Part shown: positions 1 to 8,160 of the stretch, piece by piece
Layout: every line of letters begins with the position of its first letter
Position numbering within the stretch: the first letter of the stretch is position 1
Assembly: GCF_947072475.1 (NCBI RefSeq)
Contig: NZ_CAMTIA010000028.1
Coordinates: forward strand, 1 to 37,471
DNA from: an uncultured Deefgea sp.
GTDB lineage: Bacteria > Pseudomonadota > Gammaproteobacteria > Burkholderiales > Chitinibacteraceae
Direction: 5' to 3'
Length of the DNA stretch: 37,471 nt
The notes under the pieces: model-generated
What the model saw: the letters and a program-made list of their open reading frames with translations, nothing else
Told to the model about the DNA's origin: nothing
The model's database searches: none
Position numbers and translations under genes: made by a program

Positions 1-2
1 GC

Positions 3-461
3 CAGAATCTATTTAACGCCAAGCAAGAAATCCTACTCACCGCCGGCGGCGCGTATATCCGCATCAAAGGCGGCAAAATCGAGCTGCACGCGCCGGGCAA
101 GGTGAGCTTTAAAGGCGCAAGCCATGATTGGAGTGGGCCGAAGAGTATGAACATTCCTCAAGTGGCGTTACCTCGTTATGAGCCACCTCAAGGAGCGTAT
201 GCCGCACGCTACCAACTTTTTAAAGATGATCGTCGACCTTATGATGGGTACAAATACAAAATTGTCGGCGCCGATGGTGAAGTATTAAAGTCAGGAATCA
301 CCGATATGAATGGATGGACTGAATTTGCCAATACCGAGGAGCGAACGGGCATTAAAGTCTACAAATCCGTAATGCGTGAGAGCGAGCGCATTACCGAGGC
401 ATGGGAAAGCAAGCTAAATTCAGCTGTTTCTCGTGCAAAATCAAATAAGGCGGGAAAATAA
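3..461 (+). CDS. VgrG C-terminal fragment (T6SS spike), cut by window edge
   Basis: The reading frame is open from the first bases of the window, so this is the 3' end of a longer gene. The first ~35 residues (NLFNAKQEILLTAGGAYIRI followed by KGGKIELHAPGKV) are the repetitive beta-strand register of the DUF2345 region at the tip of VgrG spike proteins of type VI secretion systems. After it, about residues 60-125 read YQLFKDDRRPYDGYKY ... DGEVLKSGITDMNGWTEF, a transthyretin-like extension seen on VgrGs that carry specific effectors. That extension usually acts as the cargo-docking surface. The stop is one base before the effector start, consistent with co-translation. The family is well supported by pattern. 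The cargo role of the extension is inferred from the neighbouring effector gene. Confidence 0.85.
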   Translation, partial: QNLFNAKQEILLTAGGAYIRIKGGKIELHAPGKVSFKGASHDWSGPKSMNIPQVALPRYEPPQGAYAARYQLFKDDRRPYDGYKYKIVGADGEVLKSGITDMNGWTEFANTEERTGIKVYKSVMRESERITEAWESKLNSAVSRAKSNKAGK

Positions 462-462
462 T

Positions 463-1515
463 ATGCCATTACCCGCTGCCGTAGTTTGGGGTGTTATTGA
501 GGTGACTGCTGCTGCAGTAACTACCTATGAAATGTATGATCTTGGTAAGTCACTTTATGAAGATATTGAAAAATACGACCGAAATCTTGATCAGGCCAAA
601 GACGAATTAAGAAAAAAGATTGAAGCGATAAAAAAAGAAATCGGCCAAAACATCGATGAAAAAGCAGAGCGTGGTTTTTTGGCTGCCATGTCAGAGCAAG
701 ACCGTGGTATGCAAAGCGAAAATACACGTAATGCTAAAGGGCGTGCTGGTAATAGTAGCCCTGAGATTATCGCCGCGATTAAGCAGACGATTCCATTTCG
801 TAAAGTAATTGGTATGGTGTGCGCGCAAGCCGATAAAACACCTGCGATCGGCTTACGGCGAAAAAAAGGCGTTACGATCCAAGATCTGCCCAAAGCCAAG
901 CAGAAGATATTGTTGGAGTTGCTGGCATTAAGTGCAGAAGAATTGGCTGATATTAAGGATATTGATCAATTTATTCTGGTGAGACTCAAACAGTTAGTCG
1001 CCAATTTCATTTTTGAATTTATCGACGAGGTGTTGAGCTGGCGTAGTCCATTGAAAGCTGAAGTCTGCTTTGGACCCCCCGCCAAATTTGATGATCCCAA
1101 ATTGGCTGGCACAACGCGGTTGTTAAGGACGGGCAGCAAGTTGAACCCGTTCTATCCTGCACCCTATCGCCAGCGCGGCAGTTGTAGTGCTGATCTGGTC
1201 ATACCGGATTACCGCAAGGATCCGCTCAAAAAAGATAATCTGTTTGCCATTATCGAGATCAAATTTCCAGGGGATAGCATCAAAACGGAGCAATTCAAAA
1301 ATTACGACAGGCTAGCCAAAACGGCCGCCAAGATCAAGACAGATGCTGCCTCGCTTTCTCGCACCAACGGCCAGAAAGGCGTAGGCACGGGCTGCCGTGT
1401 TGCTCTATTCCGCTACCCCGAGGATGTGGCGGTCGATCAAAATGAATCTAGTAAGCACCCCGATAAAACCCCAGATAAAGAAGGCCGACGCGGTAACCGT
1501 GGCGGCAATCGTTAA
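463..1515 (+). CDS. probable T6SS nuclease effector, PD-(D/E)XK (VRR-Nuc-like)
   Basis: Predicted 350 aa, starting at the ATG one base after the vgrG stop; an upstream in-frame start inside vgrG is less likely. Residues 1-28 are small and hydrophobic (MPLPAAVVWGVIEV...). Residues 29-70 are a charged probable coiled coil, and the middle is helical. The C-terminal part holds a nuclease core: SADLVIPDY (D244) then FAIIEIKFPGD (E265, K267), followed by a helix with QF..Y. This D...ExK spacing is that of PD-(D/E)XK nucleases and resembles VRR-Nuc T6SS effectors (TseV type). Residues 325-350 form a basic, disordered tail. Position after vgrG and before a DUF3396 gene supports an antibacterial DNase role in target cells. 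The fold assignment is by eye; another restriction-endonuclease-like family is possible. Confidence 0.75.
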   Translation: MPLPAAVVWGVIEVTAAAVTTYEMYDLGKSLYEDIEKYDRNLDQAKDELRKKIEAIKKEIGQNIDEKAERGFLAAMSEQDRGMQSENTRNAKGRAGNSSPEIIAAIKQTIPFRKVIGMVCAQADKTPAIGLRRKKGVTIQDLPKAKQKILLELLALSAEELADIKDIDQFILVRLKQLVANFIFEFIDEVLSWRSPLKAEVCFGPPAKFDDPKLAGTTRLLRTGSKLNPFYPAPYRQRGSCSADLVIPDYRKDPLKKDNLFAIIEIKFPGDSIKTEQFKNYDRLAKTAAKIKTDAASLSRTNGQKGVGTGCRVALFRYPEDVAVDQNESSKHPDKTPDKEGRRGNRGGNR

Positions 1516-1523
1516 GGAAAAGT

Positions 1524-2696
1524 ATGAGCACTGCAGAACTCTATTTATCTGAAGAAGAAATCGCTGAGTTTATTGCTGAAACTCGCATTGAATCACAATA
1601 TTTCTACGGCGACGAAGGGCAGCAATACGGCGTTTGTCCCTACATCACTTTCTATATTTACCACAGCAAAGAAGACTTTCTACGCATCAGCCACGAGGTG
1701 ATCGAGTTGCATCAGGAACTACAAGAGCTGATCGACTCGCCTTATAAAAAGGTCTACAACAGCAAAACGCAAGCTTGGGCCAAAGCGACCCCCGAGAAAC
1801 TGGGGCGTGAGATGTTGCATGAACATGCACGATTGGCAGCAGAATATGGCTTCAAATCGTTGTATGTCCAAGCCACTGATATGGATAGCCCTGCGGCCTC
1901 AGCGCGCTGGGCGTTTTCTGCTGCCGTCGATTACACCCCAGAAATGTGCTACACCACGGTCAAGATTACCTTTCGCGACAGTTGGTACTGCAACAATCAG
2001 GCTACATGGCATAACTTTGTCGAGCGCTGGCTAAAACGCCTGCAACCCGAGCAGTGTTATAGCGGCTACGAAATTGGCACTACCACCATTGGTGTGATGG
2101 GGGCGTATGAAAGCGATGTGATGGAGCGCATTTGTGCAGATCATTTTTATGGGCTGGATATCGATCATGCTCAAAAAATGGGCTATCACAATCACGATGA
2201 CGAAGATGGATATATTAATTATTCAGATCTTGGGGCTGGTATTCGCACACCAACTTGGGGCTTTTTGCTAAGCCCCTTGTGGCGCAGCAAATTAGGCAAG
2301 AGCGTGGCCGAGGTGAAAGCGCAGCTGGCTCATCCCGATATCCAAATCAGCGAAATTCCGTATCCGGTGGGTAAGCACAATCCGGAGGGTGAGCCTGCAT
2401 TGTGGATCCGTTTGGGCGAATTAAGTTTGTATCCAGTCGATGAAGGTTTGCCAGAGTTGCCTGTCATCGCTAATGCGTTAATTAAGCCGATACGCTGTGA
2501 TCATTTACAGTTATTTACGTTGGACCCATGGGCAGATGACCCGAATCCACGTTTTGATTTTGAAAATGGCCCACTTTGGATGGCGCGCTTCGATCCCGAT
2601 AGCCAATGGCCTAGTGCTGAAACTAGAAAACCATTATTAAAAACGAGCACGATTTATAACGGCCGTTGTGAATTCAATGGGGTCAGAGTCAATTGA
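1524..2696 (+). CDS. T6SS immunity protein, DUF3396 (TsiV-like) family
   Basis: 390 aa, start ATG preceded by a good ribosome site (AAGGAAAAG) 8 bp after the effector stop. The sequence has features of the DUF3396 type VI immunity family: an aromatic-rich N-terminus (YGVCPYITFYIY), a central FVERWLKRLQPEQCYSGYEIG, and a C-terminal ARFDPDSQWP stretch. Proteins of this family are encoded beside VRR-Nuc-type effectors and neutralise them in the cytoplasm of the producer. No signal peptide or membrane segment is seen, matching a cytoplasmic DNase target. The final codons (GVRVN-stop) are encoded by the left end of an inverted-repeat element at 2679-2800, so the natural C-terminus may have been replaced. 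Family assignment is fairly secure; the pairing is inferred from adjacency. Confidence 0.75.
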   Translation: MSTAELYLSEEEIAEFIAETRIESQYFYGDEGQQYGVCPYITFYIYHSKEDFLRISHEVIELHQELQELIDSPYKKVYNSKTQAWAKATPEKLGREMLHEHARLAAEYGFKSLYVQATDMDSPAASARWAFSAAVDYTPEMCYTTVKITFRDSWYCNNQATWHNFVERWLKRLQPEQCYSGYEIGTTTIGVMGAYESDVMERICADHFYGLDIDHAQKMGYHNHDDEDGYINYSDLGAGIRTPTWGFLLSPLWRSKLGKSVAEVKAQLAHPDIQISEIPYPVGKHNPEGEPALWIRLGELSLYPVDEGLPELPVIANALIKPIRCDHLQLFTLDPWADDPNPRFDFENGPLWMARFDPDSQWPSAETRKPLLKTSTIYNGRCEFNGVRVN

Positions 2697-2800
2697 TTTC
2701 TTTATTTCCACACTCTACGCACCACTTGGCCTACAGGCAAGGCCCAACGTTTACCGAAAATGAATTAAAAAACTGCTGAAAATCAATTGACTCCGACCCC
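2679..2800. repeat. 122-bp inverted-repeat (MITE/REP-like) element
   Basis: The left end GGGGTCAGAGTCAATTGATT (2679-2698) and the right end, read on the opposite strand as GGGGTCGGAGTCAATTGATT (2781-2800), match at 19 of 20 positions. The interior is about 80 bp with no open frame and a weak inner dyad (TTGGCCT...AGGCCCAA, 2726-2746). Ends of this kind (GGGGTCAGAGTC...) are familiar around REP-associated/IS200-like tyrosine transposase genes, so this is probably a non-autonomous remnant. No clear target duplication is visible. The left end overlaps the stop codon of the immunity gene. Confidence 0.6.
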
Positions 2801-2886
2801 TTTGATTCCACAACACTTATGAGTCTATTGGGGCTAAAACTCAAGCGCTGGCTGGTTTGAGCAAGGCTAGTCTCGGCCAAGCATCT

Positions 2887-3792
2887 TTAAGCGCCTTTGC
2901 AATAGATTAAGCAACGCTGCTGTAAAAATTGCTGCAAGGCTTGAATTACAGGGCTGATTTGGCGTCGATCGGCACAGAGTAAATTCAGCGGTGCAGATTC
3001 ACCCAGCCAGTCTGGACAAAGGCGAACCAAGCGGCCGGATTCAAGATCGTTAATGACATCCAACGTTGATTTATATGCAATGCCCCGCCCTGCCACTGCC
3101 CAACGTCGGACGGCATCACCGTCTGGCGACACACGATCCCCGCTCACTTGAATTGACACCTCTTGCCCCTGCCAATCAAATCGCCAGCGATCATAGACAT
3201 CATCACCCAGCATAAAGCACAAGCAGTTGTGATTGACTAAATCGTCCAGCTGCAGCGGCGTGCCATGCTGGGCCAGATATTCTGGTGATGCACACAGTAC
3301 GCGGCGATTATTGCTGGCGATGGGCAGTGCCACCATATTGGAATCGGGCAAGCTGCCATAGCGCAAAGCGAGATCAACTTGTTCGCGGTAAATATCCGCC
3401 AGCCGATCCGATATCGTTACACGCAGCGTAACTTTTGGGTATAGCGCCTGAAAATCATCCAACCAAGGCAGTACAATATTGCGCCCCAAATCAGAAGGCA
3501 AAGAGATTTGCAGCACGCCGCGCAAAGTGGCTTCCCCAGAAATCAATGACTGACACGCATTCATAATCATTTGCACGCCGGGCTGACAATGCGCCAAAAA
3601 CAATTGCCCTGCAGGGGTTAAACGCAGACTACGCGTTGAGCGCACAAACAGCACCGTATTGAGCTCGGCTTCGAGTCGCTTGATCGCGGCACTGGTGGCC
3701 GCTGGTGTTAAATCAAGCTGACGCGCCGCCTCTGACAGACTGCCAGCTTCGGCGGTACGAATAAAGATTTCCAGCTCACGCAGTATTTTCAT
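2887..3792 (-). CDS. LysR-family transcriptional regulator
   Basis: 301 aa from the ATG at 3792, which has AGGTGG just upstream; a longer in-frame start at 3825 is possible but gives an atypical N-terminus. The N-terminal winged helix-turn-helix is clear: LEIFIRTAEAGSLSEAARQL then TPAATSAAIKRLEAEL and FVRSTRSLRLTPAG (residues ~5-65). The rest is a periplasmic-binding-protein-like effector domain with LQISLPSDLGRNIVLPWL. It belongs to the large group that represses or activates a divergent oxidoreductase gene. It faces the nemA-like gene across 188 bp containing a perfect 9+9 palindrome (3863-3884). The ligand is unknown; reactive electrophiles or quinones would fit the neighbour but are only inferred. 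Confidence 0.9.
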   Translation of the reverse strand: MKILRELEIFIRTAEAGSLSEAARQLDLTPAATSAAIKRLEAELNTVLFVRSTRSLRLTPAGQLFLAHCQPGVQMIMNACQSLISGEATLRGVLQISLPSDLGRNIVLPWLDDFQALYPKVTLRVTISDRLADIYREQVDLALRYGSLPDSNMVALPIASNNRRVLCASPEYLAQHGTPLQLDDLVNHNCLCFMLGDDVYDRWRFDWQGQEVSIQVSGDRVSPDGDAVRRWAVAGRGIAYKSTLDVINDLESGRLVRLCPDWLGESAPLNLLCADRRQISPVIQALQQFLQQRCLIYCKGA

Positions 3793-3862
3793 CACCCACC
3801 TACTAGAGTCATTCATCTTCAACAAATTATTGAAAATATTTCCAAAGATTGCCAGTTTATCA

Positions 3863-3884
3863 ATTATTCATAAAGATGAATAAT
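3863..3884. promoter_or_regulatory. candidate LysR operator (9+9 palindrome)
   Basis: ATTATTCAT-AAAG-ATGAATAAT is a perfect 9-bp inverted repeat with a 4-bp spacer, located between the divergent lysR and OYE genes. A further half-site ATTCATCTT lies at 3811-3819, next to the lysR start. LysR regulators bind dyads of this size in divergent promoters. The assignment is from position and symmetry only. Confidence 0.55.
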
Positions 3885-3980
3885 GCAGTCTAAGTTGCAG
3901 CCGACGCGATGCCGCGTCAACCCAACCCTTTGAATACGCTGCTTGACAGTCAAAGGGCCACTCATTTGCTGGAGAGCACG

Positions 3981-5078
3981 ATGAATTTATTATTCAACCC
4001 ACTGAATATGCGTCAACTAAGCCTAGCCAACCGTATTGTTATGGCGCCAATGACTCGCAGCCGCACCACGCAACCGGGTGATATTCCGAATGCCATGATG
4101 GCGACGTATTATGCCCAGCGTGCGACAGCAGGATTAATCATCAGCGAGGCAACACAGATTTCTCGCCAAGGCCAAGGCTATAGCTTCACGGCTGGCATCT
4201 ACAGCGATGCGCAAATTGCCGGTTGGCGCGAAGTGACTGAGGCGGTGCATGCCGCTGGCGGGCGGATTTTTTTGCAACTCTGGCATGTGGGTCGAATGTC
4301 GCATCCGGTGTTTCATGATGGCGCGCTACCTGTTGCGCCATCGGCCATCGACCCCCAAGCCCAAGTTTGGGTGGTGAATGCCGATGGCGTCGGCGGCATG
4401 GTGGATTGCCCCGAGCCACGCGAACTGGCTCATGCTGAAATTGCCGGCATTGTGCAAGATTTTCGCCAAGGCGCGATCAATGCGATGGCGGCGGGCTTTG
4501 ATGGTGTTGAAATCCACGGTGCTAACGGCTATTTAATTGACCAGTTTTTACGCACCACCTCAAACCATCGCCGCGATGAATACGGTGGCAGCACCGAAAA
4601 TCGCCTGCGTTTGCTAGCGCAAATCACCAAGGCGATTGCCGATGAAATTGGCGCCGAGCGCGTTGGCGTACGGCTTGCTCCTTTTATTACTGCGCGCGGC
4701 ATGAATTGCCCCGAGATTATTCCTACGATTTTGGCCGCAGCGAGCTTGCTCAATGCGTTAAATATTGCCTATCTGCACCTTTCTGAAGCCGATTGGGATG
4801 ATGCACCACAAATTCCAGCGCAGTTTCGCCAGCAATTGCGCCAAGTGTTTAGCGGAAAAATCATCGTCGCGGGTGGCTACACCGCCAGCAAAGCGCACGA
4901 CGTGATTGCGGCGGGCTACGCTGATTTAGTGGCTTTTGGTCGTCCCTTTGTTGCCAACCCCGATCTAGCCGCACGCTTTGCGCGTGACGAGCCCTTGGCC
5001 GATTTAAATCCAACACAGCTATTTGGCGGCGATGCGCGCGGTTACATCGACTACCCCAGTTATACCGACCATCAATAA
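3981..5078 (+). CDS. nemA: old yellow enzyme, N-ethylmaleimide reductase-like
   Basis: 365 aa from the ATG at 3981 with GGAGAG seven bases upstream; the longer frame from 3909 lacks a ribosome site. It is an FMN-dependent TIM-barrel ene-reductase that uses NAD(P)H to reduce activated alkenes, quinones and nitro compounds in the cytosol. Family marks: MAPMTRSR (21-28), LWHVGR (100-105), HGANGYLIDQFL (179-190) with the substrate-binding pair H179/N182 and Y184, RDEYGGSTENR, and the C-terminal FMN-phosphate loop AFGRPFVANPDL. Length equals that of NemA. It begins a two-gene unit with the quinone reductase 21 bp downstream and is divergent from a LysR regulator, so it is probably induced by electrophiles. 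The exact substrate cannot be read from sequence. Confidence 0.85.
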   Translation: MNLLFNPLNMRQLSLANRIVMAPMTRSRTTQPGDIPNAMMATYYAQRATAGLIISEATQISRQGQGYSFTAGIYSDAQIAGWREVTEAVHAAGGRIFLQLWHVGRMSHPVFHDGALPVAPSAIDPQAQVWVVNADGVGGMVDCPEPRELAHAEIAGIVQDFRQGAINAMAAGFDGVEIHGANGYLIDQFLRTTSNHRRDEYGGSTENRLRLLAQITKAIADEIGAERVGVRLAPFITARGMNCPEIIPTILAAASLLNALNIAYLHLSEADWDDAPQIPAQFRQQLRQVFSGKIIVAGGYTASKAHDVIAAGYADLVAFGRPFVANPDLAARFARDEPLADLNPTQLFGGDARGYIDYPSYTDHQ

Positions 5079-5099
5079 TCATCACTTGGAGATCTCAGC

Positions 5100-6113
5100 A
5101 TGAAAGCCGTTGCCTATCAAACCGCGCATTCACTCGGCGCTAGCGCCACATTGCAAGACATTGAATTAGCCGACCCAACCCCGACTGGGCGTGATGTTAT
5201 GGTGGCCGTGAAAGCTATTTCTGTTAATCCCGTCGACACCAAAGTGCGTCAAGGCGCTAGCGCCGCAGCGGGAGAATGGAAAATATTGGGTTGGGATGCC
5301 GCCGGCATCGTCCAAGCCGTCGGACCAGAAGTAACGCTATTTCAGCCCGGTGATCGCGTGTGGTATGCCGGCGATATTTCCCGCCAAGGTAGTAATGCTG
5401 AGTTGCAATTGGTCGATGAGCGCATTGTCGGCAAGATGCCAAACTCACTGGATTTTGCTGCTGCTGCCGCACTACCGCTAACCAGTATTACCGCATGGGA
5501 AATGCTGTTTGATCGACTGAAAATCGCCAAGGATAGCGCGCAAAAAACCCAGCAGCTATTGATTATCGGCGCGGCAGGTGGGGTTGGCTCGATTATGATT
5601 CAACTCGCACGCCAGCTCACCGGCATCACCATTATCGCCACCGCCTCGCGTCCAGAAACCCAAGCTTGGGTGAAAGAACTAGGCGCGCATCATGTCATTG
5701 ATCACAACAAAGTGATCAGTGAGGAGCTCAAGCGCATCGGCTTTGATCAGGTCAGCCATATTGTCAGCCTGAATCAAACTGACTCGCATTTTGCGCAAAT
5801 CGTTGCGAGCATTGCACCGCAAGGACAATTTGGCCTGATTGATGATCCCGCGCCGATCGATATTAACCTGCTCAAACGCAAAAGCGTTTCGCTGCACTGG
5901 GAATTGATGTTCACGCGCTCGTTATTTCAAACCAGCGATATGATCGCGCAACATCATCTACTCAATGAAGTGGCGAGCTTGGTCGATGCGGGCTTAATTC
6001 GCAGTACGGTGAATGAAAACCTTGGGCCAATCAACGCCGCCAATCTACTGCGCGCTCATGCTTTACTCGAGAGCGGTCAAGCACGCGGCAAAATGGTTCT
6101 AGCGGCTGAGTAA
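5100..6113 (+). CDS. zinc-independent MDR-family NADPH:quinone/alkene oxidoreductase
   Basis: 337 aa, ATG preceded by TTGGAGATC. It is a medium-chain dehydrogenase/reductase of the quinone-oxidoreductase group. It has a GroES-like N-terminal half (SVNPVDTKVRQG, residues 41-52; GWDAAGIVQAVGP, 64-76; F-PGDRVWYAG) and a Rossmann half with the nucleotide loop GAAGGVGS (157-164). The structural and catalytic zinc cysteines of alcohol dehydrogenases are absent. It probably reduces quinones or enals with NADPH. It is co-transcribed with the old yellow enzyme upstream, which suggests a shared detoxification job under the LysR regulator. A strong bidirectional hairpin follows its stop. Confidence 0.85.
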   Translation: MKAVAYQTAHSLGASATLQDIELADPTPTGRDVMVAVKAISVNPVDTKVRQGASAAAGEWKILGWDAAGIVQAVGPEVTLFQPGDRVWYAGDISRQGSNAELQLVDERIVGKMPNSLDFAAAAALPLTSITAWEMLFDRLKIAKDSAQKTQQLLIIGAAGGVGSIMIQLARQLTGITIIATASRPETQAWVKELGAHHVIDHNKVISEELKRIGFDQVSHIVSLNQTDSHFAQIVASIAPQGQFGLIDDPAPIDINLLKRKSVSLHWELMFTRSLFQTSDMIAQHHLLNEVASLVDAGLIRSTVNENLGPINAANLLRAHALLESGQARGKMVLAAE

Positions 6114-6117
6114 CACA

Positions 6118-6146
6118 AAAATGCCCCGATTGATTCGGGGCATTTT
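6118..6146. terminator. bidirectional intrinsic terminator
   Basis: AAAATGCCCCGA-loop-TCGGGGCATTTT: a perfect GC-rich stem (6121-6129 with 6135-6143) flanked by A-run and T-run. It sits between the convergent MDR gene and lipA and can terminate both. Confidence 0.9.
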
Positions 6147-6195
6147 GTTGGATACGCCATCGTATTCGGTATTTAGGACTTCGAAGCGTTAACGA

Positions 6196-7188
6196 TTAAA
6201 CCCCAGCACCATGCGCTTGCTCATCAGCGTGGTAGCTAGAACGAACCATTGCGCCGACTGCCGCATGCTTAAAGCCTAACTCATACGCGTGTTTTTCAAA
6301 GACTTTGAATTGATCAGGGTGTACGTAGCGCAGTACGGGTAAATGGCCGTTGGATGGTTGCAGGTACTGACCGATGGTAATCATGTCAATATCATGCGCG
6401 CGCATATCGGCCATCACTTGGAACACTTCTTCATCGGTCTCACCCAAGCCAACCATAATGCCTGATTTGGTGCTAACGGCTGGATAAAGGCGTTTGAATT
6501 CTTTGAGCAAATCTAATGAATGCTGGTAATCCGAGCCCGGGCGCGCTTGCTTATACAGGCGCGGTGCGGTTTCTAAATTATGATTCATCACATCGGGCAA
6601 AGCGTCTTTAAAGATTTCCAGCGCCAATTCAACCCGGCCACGAAAATCAGGTACCAGTACTTCAATTTGTGTTTCTGGGCTCAATTGACGGGTGGTTTGA
6701 ATGCACTCAGCAAAATGCGCGGCCCCACCATCGCGTAAATCATCCCGATCGACCGAGGTAATGACCACATATTTAAGCTTTAGCGCAGCAATCGTTTCGC
6801 CCAAGTGACGCGGTTCGTGCTCATCGAGCGGATTAGGCCGGCCATGGCCCACATCACAGAACGGGCAGCGCCGCGTACAGATGTCACCCATGATCATAAA
6901 GGTGGCGGTACCCTTACCAAAACATTCACCAATATTGGGGCAACTCGCTTCTTCACAGACGGTATGCAGTTTTTGCTCACGCAAAATCTGTTTGATTTCA
7001 TAAAAGCGGCTGTTATGGCTGGCCGCTTGCACGCGAATCCATTCGGGCTTTTTGATTTTGGTTTCAAGCTGAACGATTTTAATCGGAATACGGGCCGTTT
7101 TTGCTTCACCCTTTAACTTAACACCGACTTCTTTACTTGCCGGTTTGCTGGTGGGCACGCTGGCCCCTTCTTTGATTTGATCTGTCAT
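6196..7188 (-). CDS. lipA: lipoyl synthase
   Basis: 330 aa from the ATG at 7188 (GGAC upstream); the longer frame to 7374 runs into lipB and is not credible. This radical-SAM enzyme inserts two sulfurs into octanoyl groups on lipoyl-dependent proteins. Both clusters are visible: auxiliary [4Fe-4S] C78-x4-C83-x5-C89 ([12 protein letters not shown]) and the SAM cluster C104-x3-C108-x2-C111 (CTRRCPFC). The C-terminal RSSYHADE carries the serine ligand of the auxiliary cluster. The N-terminal ~45 residues are lysine-rich and variable, as in other proteobacteria. It follows lipB by 22 bp in a leftward dat-ybeD-lipB-lipA unit, so octanoyl transfer and sulfur insertion are made together. Confidence 0.97.
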   Translation of the reverse strand: MTDQIKEGASVPTSKPASKEVGVKLKGEAKTARIPIKIVQLETKIKKPEWIRVQAASHNSRFYEIKQILREQKLHTVCEEASCPNIGECFGKGTATFMIMGDICTRRCPFCDVGHGRPNPLDEHEPRHLGETIAALKLKYVVITSVDRDDLRDGGAAHFAECIQTTRQLSPETQIEVLVPDFRGRVELALEIFKDALPDVMNHNLETAPRLYKQARPGSDYQHSLDLLKEFKRLYPAVSTKSGIMVGLGETDEEVFQVMADMRAHDIDMITIGQYLQPSNGHLPVLRYVHPDQFKVFEKHAYELGFKHAAVGAMVRSSYHADEQAHGAGV

Positions 7189-7210
7189 ATCGTCCGAATT
7201 ACCGTACTTT

Positions 7211-7855
7211 TTATACGGGTAATTGCTTGATTTGTTGAAGAATTTTGTCGGCCATTTTACCGAACAAATCTGCGGGTGTCTTGTTAATCCCCATGTCGAG
7301 CATGCGCGTGACTTGCAAACCTTGATAGCCACATGGATTAATTTGCTGAAAGGGTGCCAAATCCATGCTGACATTCAATGCCAAGCCATGATAACAACAG
7401 CCATTTTTAATCCGCAAACCCAAGCTGGCAATTTTAGCTTCAAAATCAAAGCCCTCGCGATGCAACATCACATACACGCCCGGCGCGTCCACTTTGCCGT
7501 AGGCGCTAATGCCTTCATCGGCCAAAACCGCGATCACGCTGTTTTCGAGCAAGCGCACCAAGTCGCGCACACCCAATTTATGCCGCCGCAAATCAAGCAG
7601 TAAATACGCAATCAGCTGCCCCGGGCCATGGTAGGTGACCTGCCCACCCCGATCGATCTGCACGATCGGAATCGCGCTTTGGCTCAAAATATGCTCCGGT
7701 TTGCCCGCTAAGCCTTGGGTAAATACCGGTGGATGCTCCAGCAGCCACAACTCATCGGGCGTGGTGGCACCCCGTTGACTGGTAAATGCCTGCATCGCCT
7801 CAAAGGTCGGCAAATAATCAACTTGCCCTAACTGTTTTACAATCAAATCTGGCAC
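7211..7855 (-). CDS. lipB: octanoyl-[ACP]:protein N-octanoyltransferase
   Basis: 214 aa with a GTG start directly abutting the ybeD stop codon (TAA then GTG), so translation is probably coupled. LipB moves octanoate from acyl-carrier protein to the lipoyl domains of pyruvate dehydrogenase, 2-oxoglutarate dehydrogenase and the glycine cleavage H protein. Key elements: [12 protein letters not shown] (69-80), the catalytic lysine K141 in [12 protein letters not shown], and the acyl-thioester cysteine C175 in NPCGYQG. The length is normal. Its product is the substrate of LipA, encoded next. Confidence 0.97.
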   Translation of the reverse strand: MPDLIVKQLGQVDYLPTFEAMQAFTSQRGATTPDELWLLEHPPVFTQGLAGKPEHILSQSAIPIVQIDRGGQVTYHGPGQLIAYLLLDLRRHKLGVRDLVRLLENSVIAVLADEGISAYGKVDAPGVYVMLHREGFDFEAKIASLGLRIKNGCCYHGLALNVSMDLAPFQQINPCGYQGLQVTRMLDMGINKTPADLFGKMADKILQQIKQLPV

Positions 7856-8155
7856 TTAAAGCACCATACGAACCATATGATGCGCGCGCAATGCGGCGTC
7901 AAGCGCATGCACTTGCTCGACATTTTCAAAGGTAATCATCAAGGTTAAGGCATGGTAATTACCACTACTGGACGCGCGGTGCTCAATTTGGTCTTCAACA
8001 AAATCGGCAATCAGTCCTTGCGTGACTTGGACAATTTCTTTGACAAATTCAGCATGGCTAATGCTTTTATGACTCACCACTTTCACCGGAATTAAGACTG
8101 GAAACGTAACTAAATCTTCCAGTTTCTGACTTGGCACATCTGTAAAACCTACCAT
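7856..8155 (-). CDS. ybeD: DUF493/YbeD family protein
   Basis: 99 aa; ATG with AGGAG upstream. It matches the UPF0250/DUF493 family: LVTFPVLIPVKVVSH near the N-terminus, a glutamate/arginine centre (EHRASSSGNYHALTLMITFE) and the terminal AALRAHHMVRMVL. The small alpha-beta fold resembles the ACT-like regulatory domain, but no function is established. It lies between dat and lipB, its usual position in beta- and gammaproteobacteria, with 5 bp to dat and none to lipB. A regulatory role in lipoylation is a guess from that neighbourhood. Confidence 0.9.
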   Translation of the reverse strand: MVGFTDVPSQKLEDLVTFPVLIPVKVVSHKSISHAEFVKEIVQVTQGLIADFVEDQIEHRASSSGNYHALTLMITFENVEQVHALDAALRAHHMVRMVL

Positions 8156-8160
8156 TATGC

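Noticed and set aside
2811-2886. Possible gene remnant after the inverted-repeat element
   Set aside because: The frame without stops is too short and gives no recognisable family.
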